64,000 nt of DNA, taken from NCBI RefSeq assembly GCF_016649425.1, contig NZ_JADRCR010000001.1, positions 434,001 through 498,000 of the forward strand. Direction: 5' to 3'. This DNA is from Limnobaculum allomyrinae. GTDB lineage: Bacteria; Pseudomonadota; Gammaproteobacteria; Enterobacterales; Enterobacteriaceae. Positions within the stretch are counted from its first letter, which is position 1, and each line of letters begins with the position of its first letter. Below are positions 1 to 9,708 of the stretch, piece by piece. The notes beneath the pieces were generated by a model that had not been told where the DNA came from, searched no databases, and saw only the letters and a list, made by a program, of their open reading frames with translations. The position numbers were made by a program, and so were the translations under genes.

Positions 1-902
1 ACCTGAAGATATCCGAAGGCTGTAATCATCGCTGTACTTTCTGCATTATTCCTTCCATGCGTGGCGACCTGGACAGCCGTCCGATTGGCTCCGTGTTGGA
101 TGAAGCTAAACGTCTGGTTGATGCCGGAGTAAAAGAGCTGCTGGTAATTTCACAAGATACTTCAGCTTACGGTGTAGACGTGAAACATCGTACCGGTTTC
201 TGGAACGGTCAGCCGGTGAAAACTGATATGGTTAGTCTGTGTGAACAACTCTCCACTATGGGAATTTGGGTACGTTTACATTACGTCTACCCTTACCCTC
301 ATGTGGACGACGTTATTCCATTGATGGCCGCTGGCAAAATTCTGCCTTATCTGGATATTCCTTTGCAGCATGCCAGTCCAAAAATTTTGAAAGCGATGAA
401 GCGTCCTGGTTCTGTAGAACGCACACTGGAACGCGTTAAGCGTTGGAGAGAAATCTGCCCGCAACTGACATTGCGTTCTACCTTTATTGTTGGCTTCCCG
501 GGTGAAACGGAAGAAGACTTCACCATGCTGTTAGACTTCCTTAAAGAAGCTAAACTGGATCGCGTAGGCTGCTTTAAATACAGTCCGGTTGAAGGCGCGG
601 CGGCTAATGAGCTTGCCGATCAGGTACCGGAAGAGATAAAAGAAGAGCGTTTCCACCGCTTTATGCAGTTGCAACAACAAATTTCTGCCCAACGCTTACA
701 AGACAAAATTGGCCTGACGCTACCGGTGATTATCGATGAAATTGATGAAGAAGGTGCCATCGGTCGAAGTATGGCTGATGCCCCGGAAATTGACGGTGTA
801 GTTTATCTGAATGAAGAGCGTCAGGTTAAAGTGGGCGACATTGTTCAGGTCACTATTGAGAATGCAGACGAATATGATCTGTGGGGTTCTGTAGCAAGAT
901 AA
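1..902 (+). CDS. rimO: Ribosomal protein S12 methylthiotransferase RimO (5' truncated by window edge)
   Basis: RimO is a radical-SAM enzyme that adds a methylthio group to the conserved aspartate of ribosomal protein S12. About 300 residues are visible, beginning in frame at base 3, against roughly 440 in the full family. They include the radical-SAM cluster motif CNHRCTFC near the window start, the [11 protein letters not shown] stretch, [11 protein letters not shown], and the C-terminal TRAM domain ending in DLWGS. Identity to E. coli RimO is high by eye. The N-terminal UPF0004 domain lies outside the window. A strong intrinsic terminator follows the stop codon. Confidence 0.97.
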   Translation, partial: LKISEGCNHRCTFCIIPSMRGDLDSRPIGSVLDEAKRLVDAGVKELLVISQDTSAYGVDVKHRTGFWNGQPVKTDMVSLCEQLSTMGIWVRLHYVYPYPHVDDVIPLMAAGKILPYLDIPLQHASPKILKAMKRPGSVERTLERVKRWREICPQLTLRSTFIVGFPGETEEDFTMLLDFLKEAKLDRVGCFKYSPVEGAAANELADQVPEEIKEERFHRFMQLQQQISAQRLQDKIGLTLPVIIDEIDEEGAIGRSMADAPEIDGVVYLNEERQVKVGDIVQVTIENADEYDLWGSVAR

Positions 903-930
903 CGCTGCGCCTATTTAACAGATAAATATA

Positions 931-963
931 AAAGCCCCGGTTCATATCAGCCGGGGTTTTTAT
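931..963 (+). terminator. Intrinsic terminator after rimO
   Basis: A GC-rich stem (CCCCGG/CCGGGG, extended by A-T pairs) with a loop of about ten bases is followed by TTTTTAT. It lies 30 bases after the rimO stop. It may also serve the convergent kinase gene on the other strand. Confidence 0.85.
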
Positions 964-973
964 ATAAACCGAA

Positions 974-1816
974 TTAAAAATCGCTATCCCCCAGTTCTCT
1001 CAGTGCCAACTGTGCAACAGCCAATGGTGTTTCCGGATTCCCGCCCTCTTCGATAAACCAGGCTGCCGAAAGTGTCGACCACGAAATAATCCAGGCCAGC
1101 AGACGATTACGCTCGATATTCGCTGTTTCGGTCACTATCTCCAATCGTCGGAAAAATCGCTGCGCACTGGTAGCAATATCTGCCCGGGGATTACAAAAAA
1201 TATTGGCGAAATCAAATCCTCGCTCCCCCAATAATCCTTTGGGATCAATTGCCAACCATCCTCGCTCCCCGGCATCCAAAATATTTCCGTGGTGAATATC
1301 TCCGTGGAGAATCGTTATATCCTGAGGTTGTGCAAATAATCGGGCAGCAACGGATTCAGCCTGACTAAAAACGCCACCCAGCTCTTCTGCAGCCAAAGAG
1401 AGTGATTTGAACCGCTCTGATAAAGAAACTAATTCAGCATACGGCGCTATGGGTTGTGAATGTAGCTGATTAACGACCTGACAAATAATACAAGTAGCCT
1501 GATCATCCTGATTTTCCATTGCCATTTTAACCAGTGATTGTTCTCCTGACAGATACTCAAGCAATATAGCATCACCACCTTGCCTTAACACTCTGGCAGC
1601 CCCCCGACCATCCCACAACATCATCAGTTGGGAACCTCTTCGCTCTTCAGCGGATAGGGCGATTTTAAGCATGGCTGGACGGTTGTCATAACAAACTCGT
1701 TGCAGCCAGCTGGAATGGGTGTGGAACGGTTCTCCATCCTCGGTAAGCTGCCAAAGGGTCAAATAATCACGTAGCCTGATTAACCCCTCCGACAACCCGG
1801 TAATTTGTCTGGTCAA
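974..1816 (-). CDS. APH(6)/hydroxyurea-family phosphotransferase
   Basis: The 280-residue product resembles the aminoglycoside/hydroxyurea kinase family (StrB-type APH(6)). The kinase catalytic motif ILHGDIHHGNIL and the metal-binding segment AIDPKGLLGERGFD are visible, followed by an ANIFCNP stretch typical of this family. Such enzymes phosphorylate streptomycin or small hydroxylated compounds in the cytoplasm. Many chromosomal members have no proven resistance role. The gene starts 32 bases after the beta-lactamase stop on the same strand, so the two may be co-transcribed. The substrate cannot be read from sequence. Confidence 0.85.
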   Translation of the reverse strand: MTRQITGLSEGLIRLRDYLTLWQLTEDGEPFHTHSSWLQRVCYDNRPAMLKIALSAEERRGSQLMMLWDGRGAARVLRQGGDAILLEYLSGEQSLVKMAMENQDDQATCIICQVVNQLHSQPIAPYAELVSLSERFKSLSLAAEELGGVFSQAESVAARLFAQPQDITILHGDIHHGNILDAGERGWLAIDPKGLLGERGFDFANIFCNPRADIATSAQRFFRRLEIVTETANIERNRLLAWIISWSTLSAAWFIEEGGNPETPLAVAQLALRELGDSDF

Positions 1817-1848
1817 TGCTCAACACCCATCCTGTTTAATATGAAAAA

Positions 1849-2736
1849 TCAGAGACCCTGAGTAACGATTTTTGCTGCCGATGCTAAAACTTCTCTGCGG
1901 GATTTAGCCTCTTTTTCGTTCTGGGTAAAATAAGTAACCAAAATTAATGGCGCTTTATCCGTTGGCCAAATAACCGCAATATCATTGGTTGTGCCATAAG
2001 AACCGCTACCTGTTTTATCACCCACTACCCACTCTGTTGGTAACCCTGCACGAATACTGGCGGCACCGGTGGTATTCCCTTTTAACCATTCAATCAATTG
2101 GGCTCGCTGTGGTGCAGCAAGCGCATCACCCAGCGTCAATTTTTGCAAGCTGACCGCCATGGCCAATGGTGTTGTGGTATCACGCTTATCACCGGGGATG
2201 GCCGTATTTAGCGTTGGCTCAGTACGATCTAAACGAAAGGCTTGATCACCAATGGAGCGCGCAAATGCCGTGGCTTTTTTGGGGCCACCCAGTTGCTCGA
2301 GCAGCTTATTCATAGCCGCATTATCGCTGTATTGTAACGTGGCTGCGCTTAACTCCAACAATGACATCTTTTTATTTAAACGCTGTTCTGCAATCGGGCT
2401 ATGACTGACCAGATCTTTCTTTTTGATATCTACCTGCTGGCTCAAAAGATCGTTCTGTGTTTCGCTCTGTTTTAATACTCCGGCAACCACCATCATCTTG
2501 CTGGTGCTACACATTGGGAAACGTTCATCACCACGATAAACAACCTTTGAATTATCCGCGGTATTGATCAGTACAACACCCAGTCGTCCTCCAGTACTTT
2601 TTTCTAATTCAGCCAGATTGTGCTGAATGATTGAAGTTTGGTTTGCTGCCGCCGCCAACAGTGGTGCAGAAAAAGTGATAAAAGGTACAAAAGCAGCCAC
2701 TGCCAGCAGACTTTTCCGCAACATATTTTTAGTCAT
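1849..2736 (-). CDS. Class A beta-lactamase (CTX-M/KLUC-like clade)
   Basis: The 295-residue precursor has a signal peptide ending near PLLAAAA, so it is periplasmic. All class A active-site motifs are present: MCSTSK (nucleophile Ser70, Lys73), YSDN (Ser130), EPTLN (Glu166) and [13 protein letters not shown] (Lys234-Thr-Gly with Ser237). The MCSTSK and [18 protein letters not shown] wording resembles CTX-M, KLUC and the chromosomal enzymes of Kluyvera, Rahnella and Serratia fonticola, which hydrolyse cephalosporins. It is transcribed divergently from an AmpR-type regulator gene, the usual layout for inducible enzymes. It looks chromosomal, since no insertion sequence or integron is beside it. 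Confidence 0.95.
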   Translation of the reverse strand: MTKNMLRKSLLAVAAFVPFITFSAPLLAAAANQTSIIQHNLAELEKSTGGRLGVVLINTADNSKVVYRGDERFPMCSTSKMMVVAGVLKQSETQNDLLSQQVDIKKKDLVSHSPIAEQRLNKKMSLLELSAATLQYSDNAAMNKLLEQLGGPKKATAFARSIGDQAFRLDRTEPTLNTAIPGDKRDTTTPLAMAVSLQKLTLGDALAAPQRAQLIEWLKGNTTGAASIRAGLPTEWVVGDKTGSGSYGTTNDIAVIWPTDKAPLILVTYFTQNEKEAKSRREVLASAAKIVTQGL

Positions 2737-2999
2737 ATTAGTCTCGTCAAATAAGAATGTATTAAAAATATCGCTTTCTCAAAATACGCAATACAGTTAT
2801 TCGTTATCACCTCATCAAAAAATAATGGCTCTCTCACCCACCAAAAGAAATACTATTACCATTGTCAAATTAGTGGCTATGATGGTAGATATTATTATTT
2901 TGAATTAGTTATAACTCTAGCAATATCAATCATTATAAAGTAATTCACAAGCAAGGTTATTTTCACCAAGGGTAAAGAAAAACTTATAGGTATCGATGA

Positions 3000-3859
3000 A
3001 TGCGATCTTTTTTTCCTCTTAATGCACTGCGCGCTTTTGAAGCCTCAGCAAGACATCTGAACTTTACCCGTGCTGGCCTTGAACTAAACGTCACTCAGGC
3101 GGCGGTGAGCCAACAGGTTCGTTTACTCGAAGCACAGCTGGGTACCGTACTTTTTAAACGCTTACCTCGTGGCCTGGAGATGACTGAACAGGCTCAGGTT
3201 TTACTTCCGGTATTAACCGAAGCCTTTGACCATATCCAGACAGTGCTAAAACGATTTGAAGGGGGCGAATTTCATGAAGTTCTCACGGTCGCTACTGTGG
3301 GTACTTTCGCTGTGGGTTGGTTACTTCCCCGGCTGTGGAAATTTCATGAAAAGTACCCTTTCATCGAATTAAAATTACTGACCAATAATAACGTGGTAAA
3401 TCTTGCTGCTGAAGGGCTGGATTTCGCCATTCGATTTGGTGAGGGTAGCTGGTCAACCAGTGACAATACGTTATTATTCGATGCACCACTGACCGTTTTA
3501 TGTTCGCCTGAGATCGCTAAACGGCTGAAAAACCAGACGATCTGGCTAAAGAAACACTTCTTCGTTCTTATCGAGAGGAGGAATGGGATTGCTGGTTAAT
3601 CAATGCAGGCCTCAGCCCATGGCGACCAAATGGCATGATTTTTGACTCTTCCCGTCTCATGGTTGAAGCCGCCATACAACATGTCGGGGTTGCTTTAGCC
3701 CCTTCCAACATGTTTGCACGAGAACTGGAAACCGGAGCCCTTGTTCGCCCCTTCAATACAGAAGTTAATATGGGGAGTTACTGGCTGACCCGGCTGAAGT
3801 CAAAGCATCTCACTCCTGCAATGCAGCTATTTCAAGAGTGGATATGTCAGGAGGCGTAA
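3000..3859 (+). pseudogene. AmpR-type LysR regulator gene broken by a one-base deletion
   Basis: The first reading frame (3000-3599) gives a LysR N-terminal helix-turn-helix (NALRAFEASARHLNFTRAG, TQAAVSQQVRLLE) and the start of the effector domain. The continuation, including SSRLMVEAAIQHVGVALAP and the normal C terminus, lies one frame back, to 3859. Restoring one C at the CC of 3533-3534 joins them into a smooth protein of about 286 residues reading KNPDDLAKETLLRSYREEEW, very like AmpR. The lesion removes the last third. The allele is either non-functional or contains a sequencing error. It sits divergently from the beta-lactamase it would be expected to regulate. Confidence 0.88.
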
Positions 3860-3919
3860 ACCGACTCTTTTTTCATCTCTTTCATCGTTAATGAAGATTT
3901 TGCTTGCCTATTCATATTT

Positions 3920-3958
3920 AATGAATATATATTCGATTTATACGAATAAATAGTCATA
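3920..3958 (+). promoter_or_regulatory. Tandem ArgR boxes upstream of artJ
   Basis: Two 18-bp elements, AATGAATATATATTCGAT (3920-3937) and TACGAATAAATAGTCATA (3941-3958), match the ARG-box consensus AATGAATAATTATTCATA. The 3-bp spacing is the one expected for an ArgR hexamer. Arginine-dependent repression of artJ is inferred from the known E. coli case. Confidence 0.75.
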
Positions 3959-3984
3959 ACCTTTTTACTATCGGAGTCTGTACC

Positions 3985-4716
3985 ATGAAGAAAGTTGTAG
4001 CCATTCTGTTATTAGCTGGTGCTGCGTTATCTGCTCAAGCCGCTGATCCTATCCGTTTTGCATCATCGGCAACTTACCCGCCGTTTGAGTTTATGGATAA
4101 AGACAGCAATATTGCAGGCTTCGATATCGATCTGGCCAAAGCACTTTGCAAAGAGATGAAAACAGAATGTACTTTTTCTAACCATGCATTTGATAGCCTG
4201 ATTCCTGCCCTGAAATTTCGTCGTTATGATGTGGTGATTTCCGGTATGGACATTACCGCTGAACGTAGCAAGCAGGTTCTGTTCAGCCAGCCTTATTACG
4301 CGAACTCTGCGGTTCTGATTGTTCGTAAAGGCACGATTACTTCAGTTGATCAGATGAAAGGTAAAAAAGTGGGTATGGAGAATGGTTCTACCCATCAGAA
4401 ATACATGAATGAAAAGCATCCTGAAATTAAAACCGTTCCTTATGATAGCTACCAAACTGCAGTTATCGACCTGAAGAATGGTCGTCTGGATGCAGTATTT
4501 GGTGATACTGCCGCAGTAAACGAGTGGCTAAAAACCAGCCCTGAGCTGGTTACTCTGGGTGAGCATATTGCCGATCCTGCTTATTTTGGCGCAGGTTTAG
4601 GTATTGCAGTACGTCAGGATAACACTGAACTGATGAATAAAATTAATACCGCACTGGAAGCGGTGAAGAAAGACGGCACCTATCAGCAAATCAGCCATAA
4701 GTGGTTTCCGCAATAA
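3985..4716 (+). CDS. artJ: Arginine ABC transporter periplasmic binding protein ArtJ
   Basis: The 243-residue precursor has a signal peptide ending in SAQAA before the mature DPIRFASSATYPPFEF. Family features are GFDIDLAKALC, NHAFDSLIPALKFRRYD, VISGMDITAERS and FGDTAAVNEWL, almost word for word those of E. coli ArtJ. It binds L-arginine and delivers it to the ArtQMP membrane complex. No artPIQM genes lie next to it, so it is a stand-alone binding-protein gene, as in E. coli where artJ has its own promoter. The spacing GGAGTCTGTACC before ATG supports the start. Confidence 0.95.
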   Translation: MKKVVAILLLAGAALSAQAADPIRFASSATYPPFEFMDKDSNIAGFDIDLAKALCKEMKTECTFSNHAFDSLIPALKFRRYDVVISGMDITAERSKQVLFSQPYYANSAVLIVRKGTITSVDQMKGKKVGMENGSTHQKYMNEKHPEIKTVPYDSYQTAVIDLKNGRLDAVFGDTAAVNEWLKTSPELVTLGEHIADPAYFGAGLGIAVRQDNTELMNKINTALEAVKKDGTYQQISHKWFPQ

Positions 4717-4735
4717 TTCATTCCGTTAGCTATAT

Positions 4736-4764
4736 AAAAATGGCCTCTTTATGAGGTCATTTTT
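4736..4764 (+). terminator. Intrinsic terminator after artJ
   Basis: The hairpin AAAAATGGCCTC/GAGGTCATTTTT is followed by a T-run, 20 bases past the artJ stop. Confidence 0.8.
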
Positions 4765-4826
4765 ACTTTGAGTTTTGCAGTGTTAATATACTTTTTCACT
4801 GGTTTTCGGTTAAAGGGTAATCTGTT

Positions 4827-5324
4827 ATGTACCATCAACTCTATCTCTCCCCTGTTGGTCAATTGCGCATCGTGGCAGACGATATTGCTCTGCGCCAGCT
4901 TTGGTTACCCAATGAAGTAGAACGTCGCCAGCCAGAATCGACATGGATTGAAAATAGCCATCATCCAATGATTAGTTTGGTGGTGAAAACCCTCTCCGAT
5001 TATTTTGCCGGTAAAAAAGTAGATTTCAGCTTAATCCCTTGTCAACCGGAAGGCTCAGCGTTTCAAAAAAGCGTCTGGCATCAGTTGAAGTTCATCGATT
5101 ACGCAAAAGTTGTTAGCTATGGCGATATTGCTGCTGCGATCAATAAACCCAAAGGTGCTCAGGCTGTGGGTGGAGCCGTGGGGGCTAATCCTATTGCCAT
5201 TATTCTTCCCTGCCATCGGGTGATGGGCAAAGATAATTCATTAACCGGCTATTCTGGTGGTTTACACGTAAAAAAAGCGCTATTAGAACTGGAAGGCATT
5301 CCCTATAAAGAGAATAAGCGCTGA
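4827..5324 (+). CDS. ogt: Methylated-DNA--protein-cysteine methyltransferase Ogt
   Basis: The 165-residue protein carries the suicide active site LPCHRVMG with the acceptor cysteine, preceded by the helix-turn-helix region SYGDIAAAINKPKGAQAVGGAVGANP. It removes alkyl groups from O6-alkylguanine and O4-alkylthymine in DNA by irreversible transfer to its cysteine. The length matches constitutive Ogt (about 170 aa) rather than the two-domain Ada. The TAAAGGGTAA region ahead of ATG provides a plausible ribosome-binding site. Confidence 0.93.
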   Translation: MYHQLYLSPVGQLRIVADDIALRQLWLPNEVERRQPESTWIENSHHPMISLVVKTLSDYFAGKKVDFSLIPCQPEGSAFQKSVWHQLKFIDYAKVVSYGDIAAAINKPKGAQAVGGAVGANPIAIILPCHRVMGKDNSLTGYSGGLHVKKALLELEGIPYKENKR

Positions 5325-5328
5325 GACT

Positions 5329-6474
5329 TTACTTCGCCTCAATACGTTGTAACAACGTCAGGACTTCATAATGTGCGGTGTGGGGGAACATATCAAACAG
5401 TTGAACTCTTATTATCCGATAGCCGTTCAGCTGACAAATATCCTTTGCCATAGTTTGTGCATTACAGCTGGAGTAAAGGATCCAGTCCGGGGACATTTGA
5501 CTCAAATATTCGCATAGCTCTGTACCAATTCCCCTACGCGGTGGATTAACCAGTACCAAATCCGGAATATTCTGTTGATGCTTGCTGCGGGCAAACTGAG
5601 TTGAATCCAGCGCATCAAACTCAATATCAGTTAAGCCAATAGCGGCCGCCGAGCGTTTAGCACACTCTATCGCTTCTGCGCTGATTTCAATGCCGGTTAG
5701 TTTAATTCCGGAATTAGCCGCACAATGAAGACCAAAACCCCCTACACCACAAAACAGATCCCACATACTGTGAATATTCAGCGCGGAGACCCACGCCCTT
5801 GCTGTGGCATATAACGTTTCTGCCACCTCAGGATTCGTTTGAAAAAAACTTCGTGGTCGAATATACAGAGGAATATGATTTAGTTGCTCTTCTAACGCAT
5901 CCTGCCGGGTGAGGATGACTTCCTGCTCCCCTTCCAGCACAGCCATATGAACCGGTTGGATATTGGCTGATATGACCTGTAACTGAGGTAACTGTGTCTG
6001 TAACCAGGGTAACGCCTGACGCAGTTGCTGAAGTTTTGATTCTGAACGTAATACAAAACGCAGCATCAAACCGCCGTTGAAACGGCTCTCGGTAAGCAAA
6101 ATAAACTTTAGCTCACCCCTTTTTCGCTCTACGTTATAAGGTGTTAATCCTGCCCGGGCGATAAACTGTTTAAGATACGGAAACACATCGCGCATCGATT
6201 CCGAATAAAGTGGACATGCGCATAAATCGACCGCCTCCCCCTGTTTGACAGGCAGCCCCAGCACCGGACGTTCAACGCTGCCGCTTACCACCATTTTTGC
6301 TTTATTACGAAACTCTGCCTCAGCACCGAATATCGGCATACAACACTGTTCAACGGGCATCGACGCCAGCAGTGTCATTAATTCTTGCTGTTTCTCTTCC
6401 AATTGTTGTGGATAGGGTTTGTCTATCCATTGGCATGAATAGCAAAGCCCTGCGGCGTGAAGCTGGCACTGCAT
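5329..6474 (-). CDS. rlmC: 23S rRNA (uracil(747)-C(5))-methyltransferase RlmC
   Basis: The 381-residue protein matches RlmC (RumB) over its whole length. The N-terminal iron-sulfur cysteines lie in [16 protein letters not shown] and LCACPLY, followed by [12 protein letters not shown]. The SAM-binding motif is [14 protein letters not shown], then [10 protein letters not shown] and the catalytic-cysteine segment [12 protein letters not shown]. It methylates U747 of 23S rRNA. The gene converges on ogt with only four bases between stop codons. Confidence 0.96.
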   Translation of the reverse strand: MQCQLHAAGLCYSCQWIDKPYPQQLEEKQQELMTLLASMPVEQCCMPIFGAEAEFRNKAKMVVSGSVERPVLGLPVKQGEAVDLCACPLYSESMRDVFPYLKQFIARAGLTPYNVERKRGELKFILLTESRFNGGLMLRFVLRSESKLQQLRQALPWLQTQLPQLQVISANIQPVHMAVLEGEQEVILTRQDALEEQLNHIPLYIRPRSFFQTNPEVAETLYATARAWVSALNIHSMWDLFCGVGGFGLHCAANSGIKLTGIEISAEAIECAKRSAAAIGLTDIEFDALDSTQFARSKHQQNIPDLVLVNPPRRGIGTELCEYLSQMSPDWILYSSCNAQTMAKDICQLNGYRIIRVQLFDMFPHTAHYEVLTLLQRIEAK

Positions 6475-6518
6475 CAGAACGGACTCCGAGGCTATTGGAT
6501 TAAGCAGATATAGGAAAA

Positions 6519-7013
6519 TTAATGAATAGTGTGGGTAATTGAGTGAATCACCTGAATGTCTTCTTCAGTTTCACGCTCGTTATCGCTGACTGTCAGTAGC
6601 TCGTTAGCTCTGGCTTCCATAATAATCTGGGTGGTTTGCTCTTCTGCTTCCTGAAGTAACAAGCGGAATTGCTCTAATGTGATACCTGCAGCAACACTCA
6701 GAGACTGACAAATAACCAGCTTAGGTAAATTGTCATCCTGAACATCAATAAATACTTTAGTCGTTAATGATGAAGCATTAATTTGACTAAGATCCGCAAC
6801 CAGAGGAATCAGTGCTACAGGGCGAATTTCCGCCACGGCAGAGAACAGAATAACATTTTCGAGCAGATCGACTTTCGCATCAAAAATACCATCCACGCTT
6901 TGCAGATACGGTAAATGTAACGCCTGACAAGAATCACATTCGAAAAAGGCGATGCCCAACTGTTCAAGCCAACTACGCATTAGGGCCAGATCAGGGACGA
7001 TCAGCTTATCCAT
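6519..7013 (-). CDS. ybjN: YbjN-family protein
   Basis: The 164-residue protein is colinear with E. coli Ybj[67 protein letters not shown]. The fold resembles type III secretion chaperones. YbjN is reported in E. coli as a pleiotropic regulator affecting motility and biofilm, but its biochemical function is not settled. It is near nfsA and grxA as in E. coli, though rimK is missing from between them. It has no signal peptide, so it should be cytoplasmic. Confidence 0.9.
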   Translation of the reverse strand: MDKLIVPDLALMRSWLEQLGIAFFECDSCQALHLPYLQSVDGIFDAKVDLLENVILFSAVAEIRPVALIPLVADLSQINASSLTTKVFIDVQDDNLPKLVICQSLSVAAGITLEQFRLLLQEAEEQTTQIIMEARANELLTVSDNERETEEDIQVIHSITHTIH

Positions 7014-7097
7014 TATGGTATGTCCTCAGTAAATCAAAAAGAAAGTGCAATAACGCACGAATATTACCCTATTTATCACCGGATGAGGTAAGTTATT

Positions 7098-7316
7098 ATG
7101 AATTTTTATGTTATCACTGGAAAAAATATGCAACGTCGAAACTTTTTAGCCATGGAGCCTCATCTGTTATTTAGTATTATTAATATGAAACTAAGAGATG
7201 AATTTGAATCGCTGGATGATTTGGCACGTAGTTATGATATTGACCAGGAAGCATTGATAAAGAAATTATTGGATGCTGGTTATCAATACCAGCCATCCAA
7301 TAACCAGTTTCGCTAA
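7098..7316 (+). CDS. DUF4250 domain protein
   Basis: The 72-residue protein has the short DUF4250 pattern: NFLAMEPHLLFSIINMKLRDEFESLDDLARSYDIDQEALIKKLLDAGYQYQPSNNQFR in outline, a compact helical domain with an NQFR end. No function is known to me for this family. The start at 7098 has GAGGT nine bases upstream. An internal ATG at 7128 would give a 62-residue protein beginning closer to where I recall homologues starting. Its stop codon abuts the convergent nfsA stop. Confidence 0.75.
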   Translation: MNFYVITGKNMQRRNFLAMEPHLLFSIINMKLRDEFESLDDLARSYDIDQEALIKKLLDAGYQYQPSNNQFR

Positions 7317-7317
7317 C

Positions 7318-8040
7318 TTAACGAGTCACCCATCCCTGCTTATGTAAGTAGTCCAGAATAAACGGGCGACGTTCTTTACGAACCGTGGCGGCTATTTGCT
7401 CACTCCAACTCACATGCTTTTTATTTTCTGAACGAGCCTCGTAATAAGCCACAATATGGGCATCATATTGTGCCAGTAACTCCCGATTTAATGGTTGGTA
7501 ACTATTCTCGTGCACCACAATCTCCGCCGGCAAACGGGGCTTCTGTTCAGGATGTTGATCGGGATAACCCAAACATAAACCAAACAACGGCAATACCTGT
7601 TTTGGCAACTGCAGTAACGCCGTCACTGCCGCAATATTATTTCTTAAGCCACCAATATACACGCCACCCAACCCCAATGATTCTGCTGCCGTTAAAGCAT
7701 TTTGCGCCATCATGGCGGTATCTACTGCCCCTAACAATAGCTGCTCGGCATAGCCCAGCTCGGCTTCAGGACAAATTTCCTGATTGCGATGATAGTCAGC
7801 ACAAAATACCCAAAATTCCGCCGCCTGAGCCACATGTTTTTGACCACCGCTATATTCAACCAAAGCCAAACGTAAATCGGGATCGGTCACTCGAATAATC
7901 GAACTGCATTGCAAAAAGCTGGAGCTCGATGTCGACTGCGCGGCCCGAATGATTGCCTGACGTTGTTCATCTGTTATCGGCTGAGGTGTAAAGGCACGAA
8001 TGGAACGATGAGAGCAAATTAGATCGATGGTCGGTGTCAT
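7318..8040 (-). CDS. nfsA: Oxygen-insensitive NADPH nitroreductase NfsA
   Basis: Starting at the ATG ending at 8040, with AGGAC upstream, the protein is 240 residues beginning MTPTIDLICSHRSIRAF, the standard NfsA start. A longer open frame to 8145 adds 35 residues with no family counterpart. NfsA is an FMN flavoenzyme that reduces nitroaromatics and quinones using NADPH. The SHRSIRAFTPQP N terminus, GGVYIGGLRNN and the PKQVLPLFGLCLGYP segment are typical. It is divergent from grxA, as in E. coli, where both respond to oxidative stress. Confidence 0.93.
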   Translation of the reverse strand: MTPTIDLICSHRSIRAFTPQPITDEQRQAIIRAAQSTSSSSFLQCSSIIRVTDPDLRLALVEYSGGQKHVAQAAEFWVFCADYHRNQEICPEAELGYAEQLLLGAVDTAMMAQNALTAAESLGLGGVYIGGLRNNIAAVTALLQLPKQVLPLFGLCLGYPDQHPEQKPRLPAEIVVHENSYQPLNRELLAQYDAHIVAYYEARSENKKHVSWSEQIAATVRKERRPFILDYLHKQGWVTR

Positions 8041-8201
8041 AAGAAGTCCTGATTTGGGGTTGGTAGAACGTGTATATAGGCTTAAAACACGGGTTATCGT
8101 AACACAAGCAACACCTCTGGCAGAAAATGATTCCCCATCGGCCAACTGCTATATGTTTTTTTACACAAATTTTTCTTTATAAATTTATACAGTTAGTGTC
8201 A

Positions 8202-8218
8202 GATAGGTAAGATTTATC
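8202..8218 (+). promoter_or_regulatory. Candidate OxyR half-site in the nfsA-grxA intergenic region
   Basis: GATAGGTAAGATTTATC matches the OxyR element GATAG-N7-CTATC with one mismatch. It lies 118 bases before grxA, an OxyR-activated gene in E. coli. Only one 17-bp unit of the full four-box site is clear. Confidence 0.45.
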
Positions 8219-8335
8219 AAACTGACAGGTAATTCCTGCTTTTTTTTACTGTCTGTGACGGGCATAGTAATGCAGTTTTTATCATATTGGCTAACGGCGA
8301 AAAGCCGAACATTCTAATAATTTTAAGGAGTATTC

Positions 8336-8599
8336 ATGTTTGTTGTGATTTTTGGACGTCCTGGGTGTCCTTATTGTGTTCGTGCTAAAGAATTAGCAGA
8401 AAAATTAAGTCAGGAACGCGACGATTTCAGCTATAACTACGTTGATATTCATGCAGAAGGTATTACTAAAGCCGACCTGGAAAAAACCGTTGGTAAACCA
8501 GTAGAAACCGTACCTCAAATCTTTATCGACCAGGTTCACATTGGTGGTTGCACTGATTTTGAAGCTTATGCGAAAGAAAATCTGAGCCTGTATCAATAA
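8336..8599 (+). CDS. grxA: Glutaredoxin 1
   Basis: The 87-residue protein has the dithiol active site GRPGCPYCVRAKELA at residues 8-20 and the glutathione-binding TVPQIFIDQVHIGGCTDF segment. It uses glutathione to reduce disulfides in ribonucleotide reductase, PAPS reductase and OxyR. Length and sequence match E. coli GrxA. AAGGAG stands seven bases before ATG. Confidence 0.96.
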   Translation: MFVVIFGRPGCPYCVRAKELAEKLSQERDDFSYNYVDIHAEGITKADLEKTVGKPVETVPQIFIDQVHIGGCTDFEAYAKENLSLYQ

Positions 8600-8624
8600 T
8601 TATTGATAATTAATCTGACTCAAC

Positions 8625-8656
8625 AAAAAACCGGAGCTATGTTCTCCGGTTTTTTT
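8625..8656 (+). terminator. Bidirectional intrinsic terminator, grxA / ruvB
   Basis: The perfect stem AAAAAACCGGAG/CTCCGGTTTTTT gives a T-run on both strands. It lies between the convergent grxA and ruvB stops. Confidence 0.88.
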
Positions 8657-8674
8657 ATCTTTATTAACCACAAA

Positions 8675-9691
8675 TTAGCGCCGTTCATCATCTCTGGTGA
8701 TGCCAAAATGCTGATAGGCATGCTGAGTAGCCATACGCCCTCTTGGCGTACGTTGAATGAAGCCCTGTTGAATCAAATAGGGTTCGATAACATCTTCGAT
8801 AGTTTCTCTTTCTTCACCAATTGCCGCCGCCAGATTATCTAACCCGACCGGGCCACCCATAAACTTATCGATAATGGCCAGTAGCAACTTACGATCCATA
8901 AAGTCGAAACCTTCAGCATCAACATCCAGCATATCCAACGCCCGGGTTGCCACATCGCCATCAATAGCACCATTAGCTCTGACTTCGGCGAAATCACGTA
9001 CCCGGCGCAGCAGGCGGTTAGCTATACGTGGTGTTCCTCGTGCCCGACGGGCTATCTGATTTGCCCCTTCCTGTGACAAATTAAGATCCATACACAGAGC
9101 ACTACGTGAAACGATCGATTCCAGATCGGCGACCTGATAAAACTCTAAACGCTGTACGATACCAAAACGATCGCGTAACGGCGAAGTGAGTGAACCTGCA
9201 CGTGTTGTGGCGCCCACCAGAGTAAACGGAGGTAAATCAATTTTGATAGAGCGTGCCGCCGGGCCTTCACCAATCATGATATCCAACTGATAGTCTTCCA
9301 TCGCCGGATACAGGATCTCTTCTACTACTGGCGAAAGGCGATGGATCTCATCAATAAACAGCACATCATGCGGTTCAAGATTGGTTAGCATTGCTGCCAG
9401 ATCCCCGGCCTTTTCCAGAACAGGGCCGGAAGTGGTTCGCAGGTTTACCCCCATCTCATTAGCCACAATATTAGCCAATGTGGTCTTCCCTAGTCCCGGA
9501 GGGCCAAAAATTAGCAGATGATCCAGCGCATCACCACGCAATCTGGCGGCCTGAATAAAGATTTCCATCTGTTCACGAACGTGGGGCTGCCCAACATACT
9601 CACTCAGCAGTTTGGGGCGCATTGCACGGTCAATAGGGTCTTCTTCTTCAAACTGTGCTACGGGTGAAATCAAACGATCGGCTTCAATCAT
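8675..9691 (-). CDS. ruvB: Holliday junction branch-migration ATPase RuvB
   Basis: The 338-residue AAA+ protein shows Walker [13 protein letters not shown], Walker [13 protein letters not shown], sensor 1 [18 protein letters not shown] and the arginine-rich C-terminal winged-helix domain with TPRGRMAT. RuvB hexamers drive branch migration at junctions held by RuvA. The start lies 17 bases after the ruvA stop, so the two form an operon expected to be controlled by the LexA box upstream of ruvA. Confidence 0.97.
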   Translation of the reverse strand: MIEADRLISPVAQFEEEDPIDRAMRPKLLSEYVGQPHVREQMEIFIQAARLRGDALDHLLIFGPPGLGKTTLANIVANEMGVNLRTTSGPVLEKAGDLAAMLTNLEPHDVLFIDEIHRLSPVVEEILYPAMEDYQLDIMIGEGPAARSIKIDLPPFTLVGATTRAGSLTSPLRDRFGIVQRLEFYQVADLESIVSRSALCMDLNLSQEGANQIARRARGTPRIANRLLRRVRDFAEVRANGAIDGDVATRALDMLDVDAEGFDFMDRKLLLAIIDKFMGGPVGLDNLAAAIGEERETIEDVIEPYLIQQGFIQRTPRGRMATQHAYQHFGITRDDERR

Positions 9692-9708
9692 GCTTTTTCT
9701 CTTTCTAC

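Noticed and set aside
8675-9691. Frames opposite ruvB and other core genes
   Set aside because: These are antisense shadows of strongly conserved genes with no independent support.
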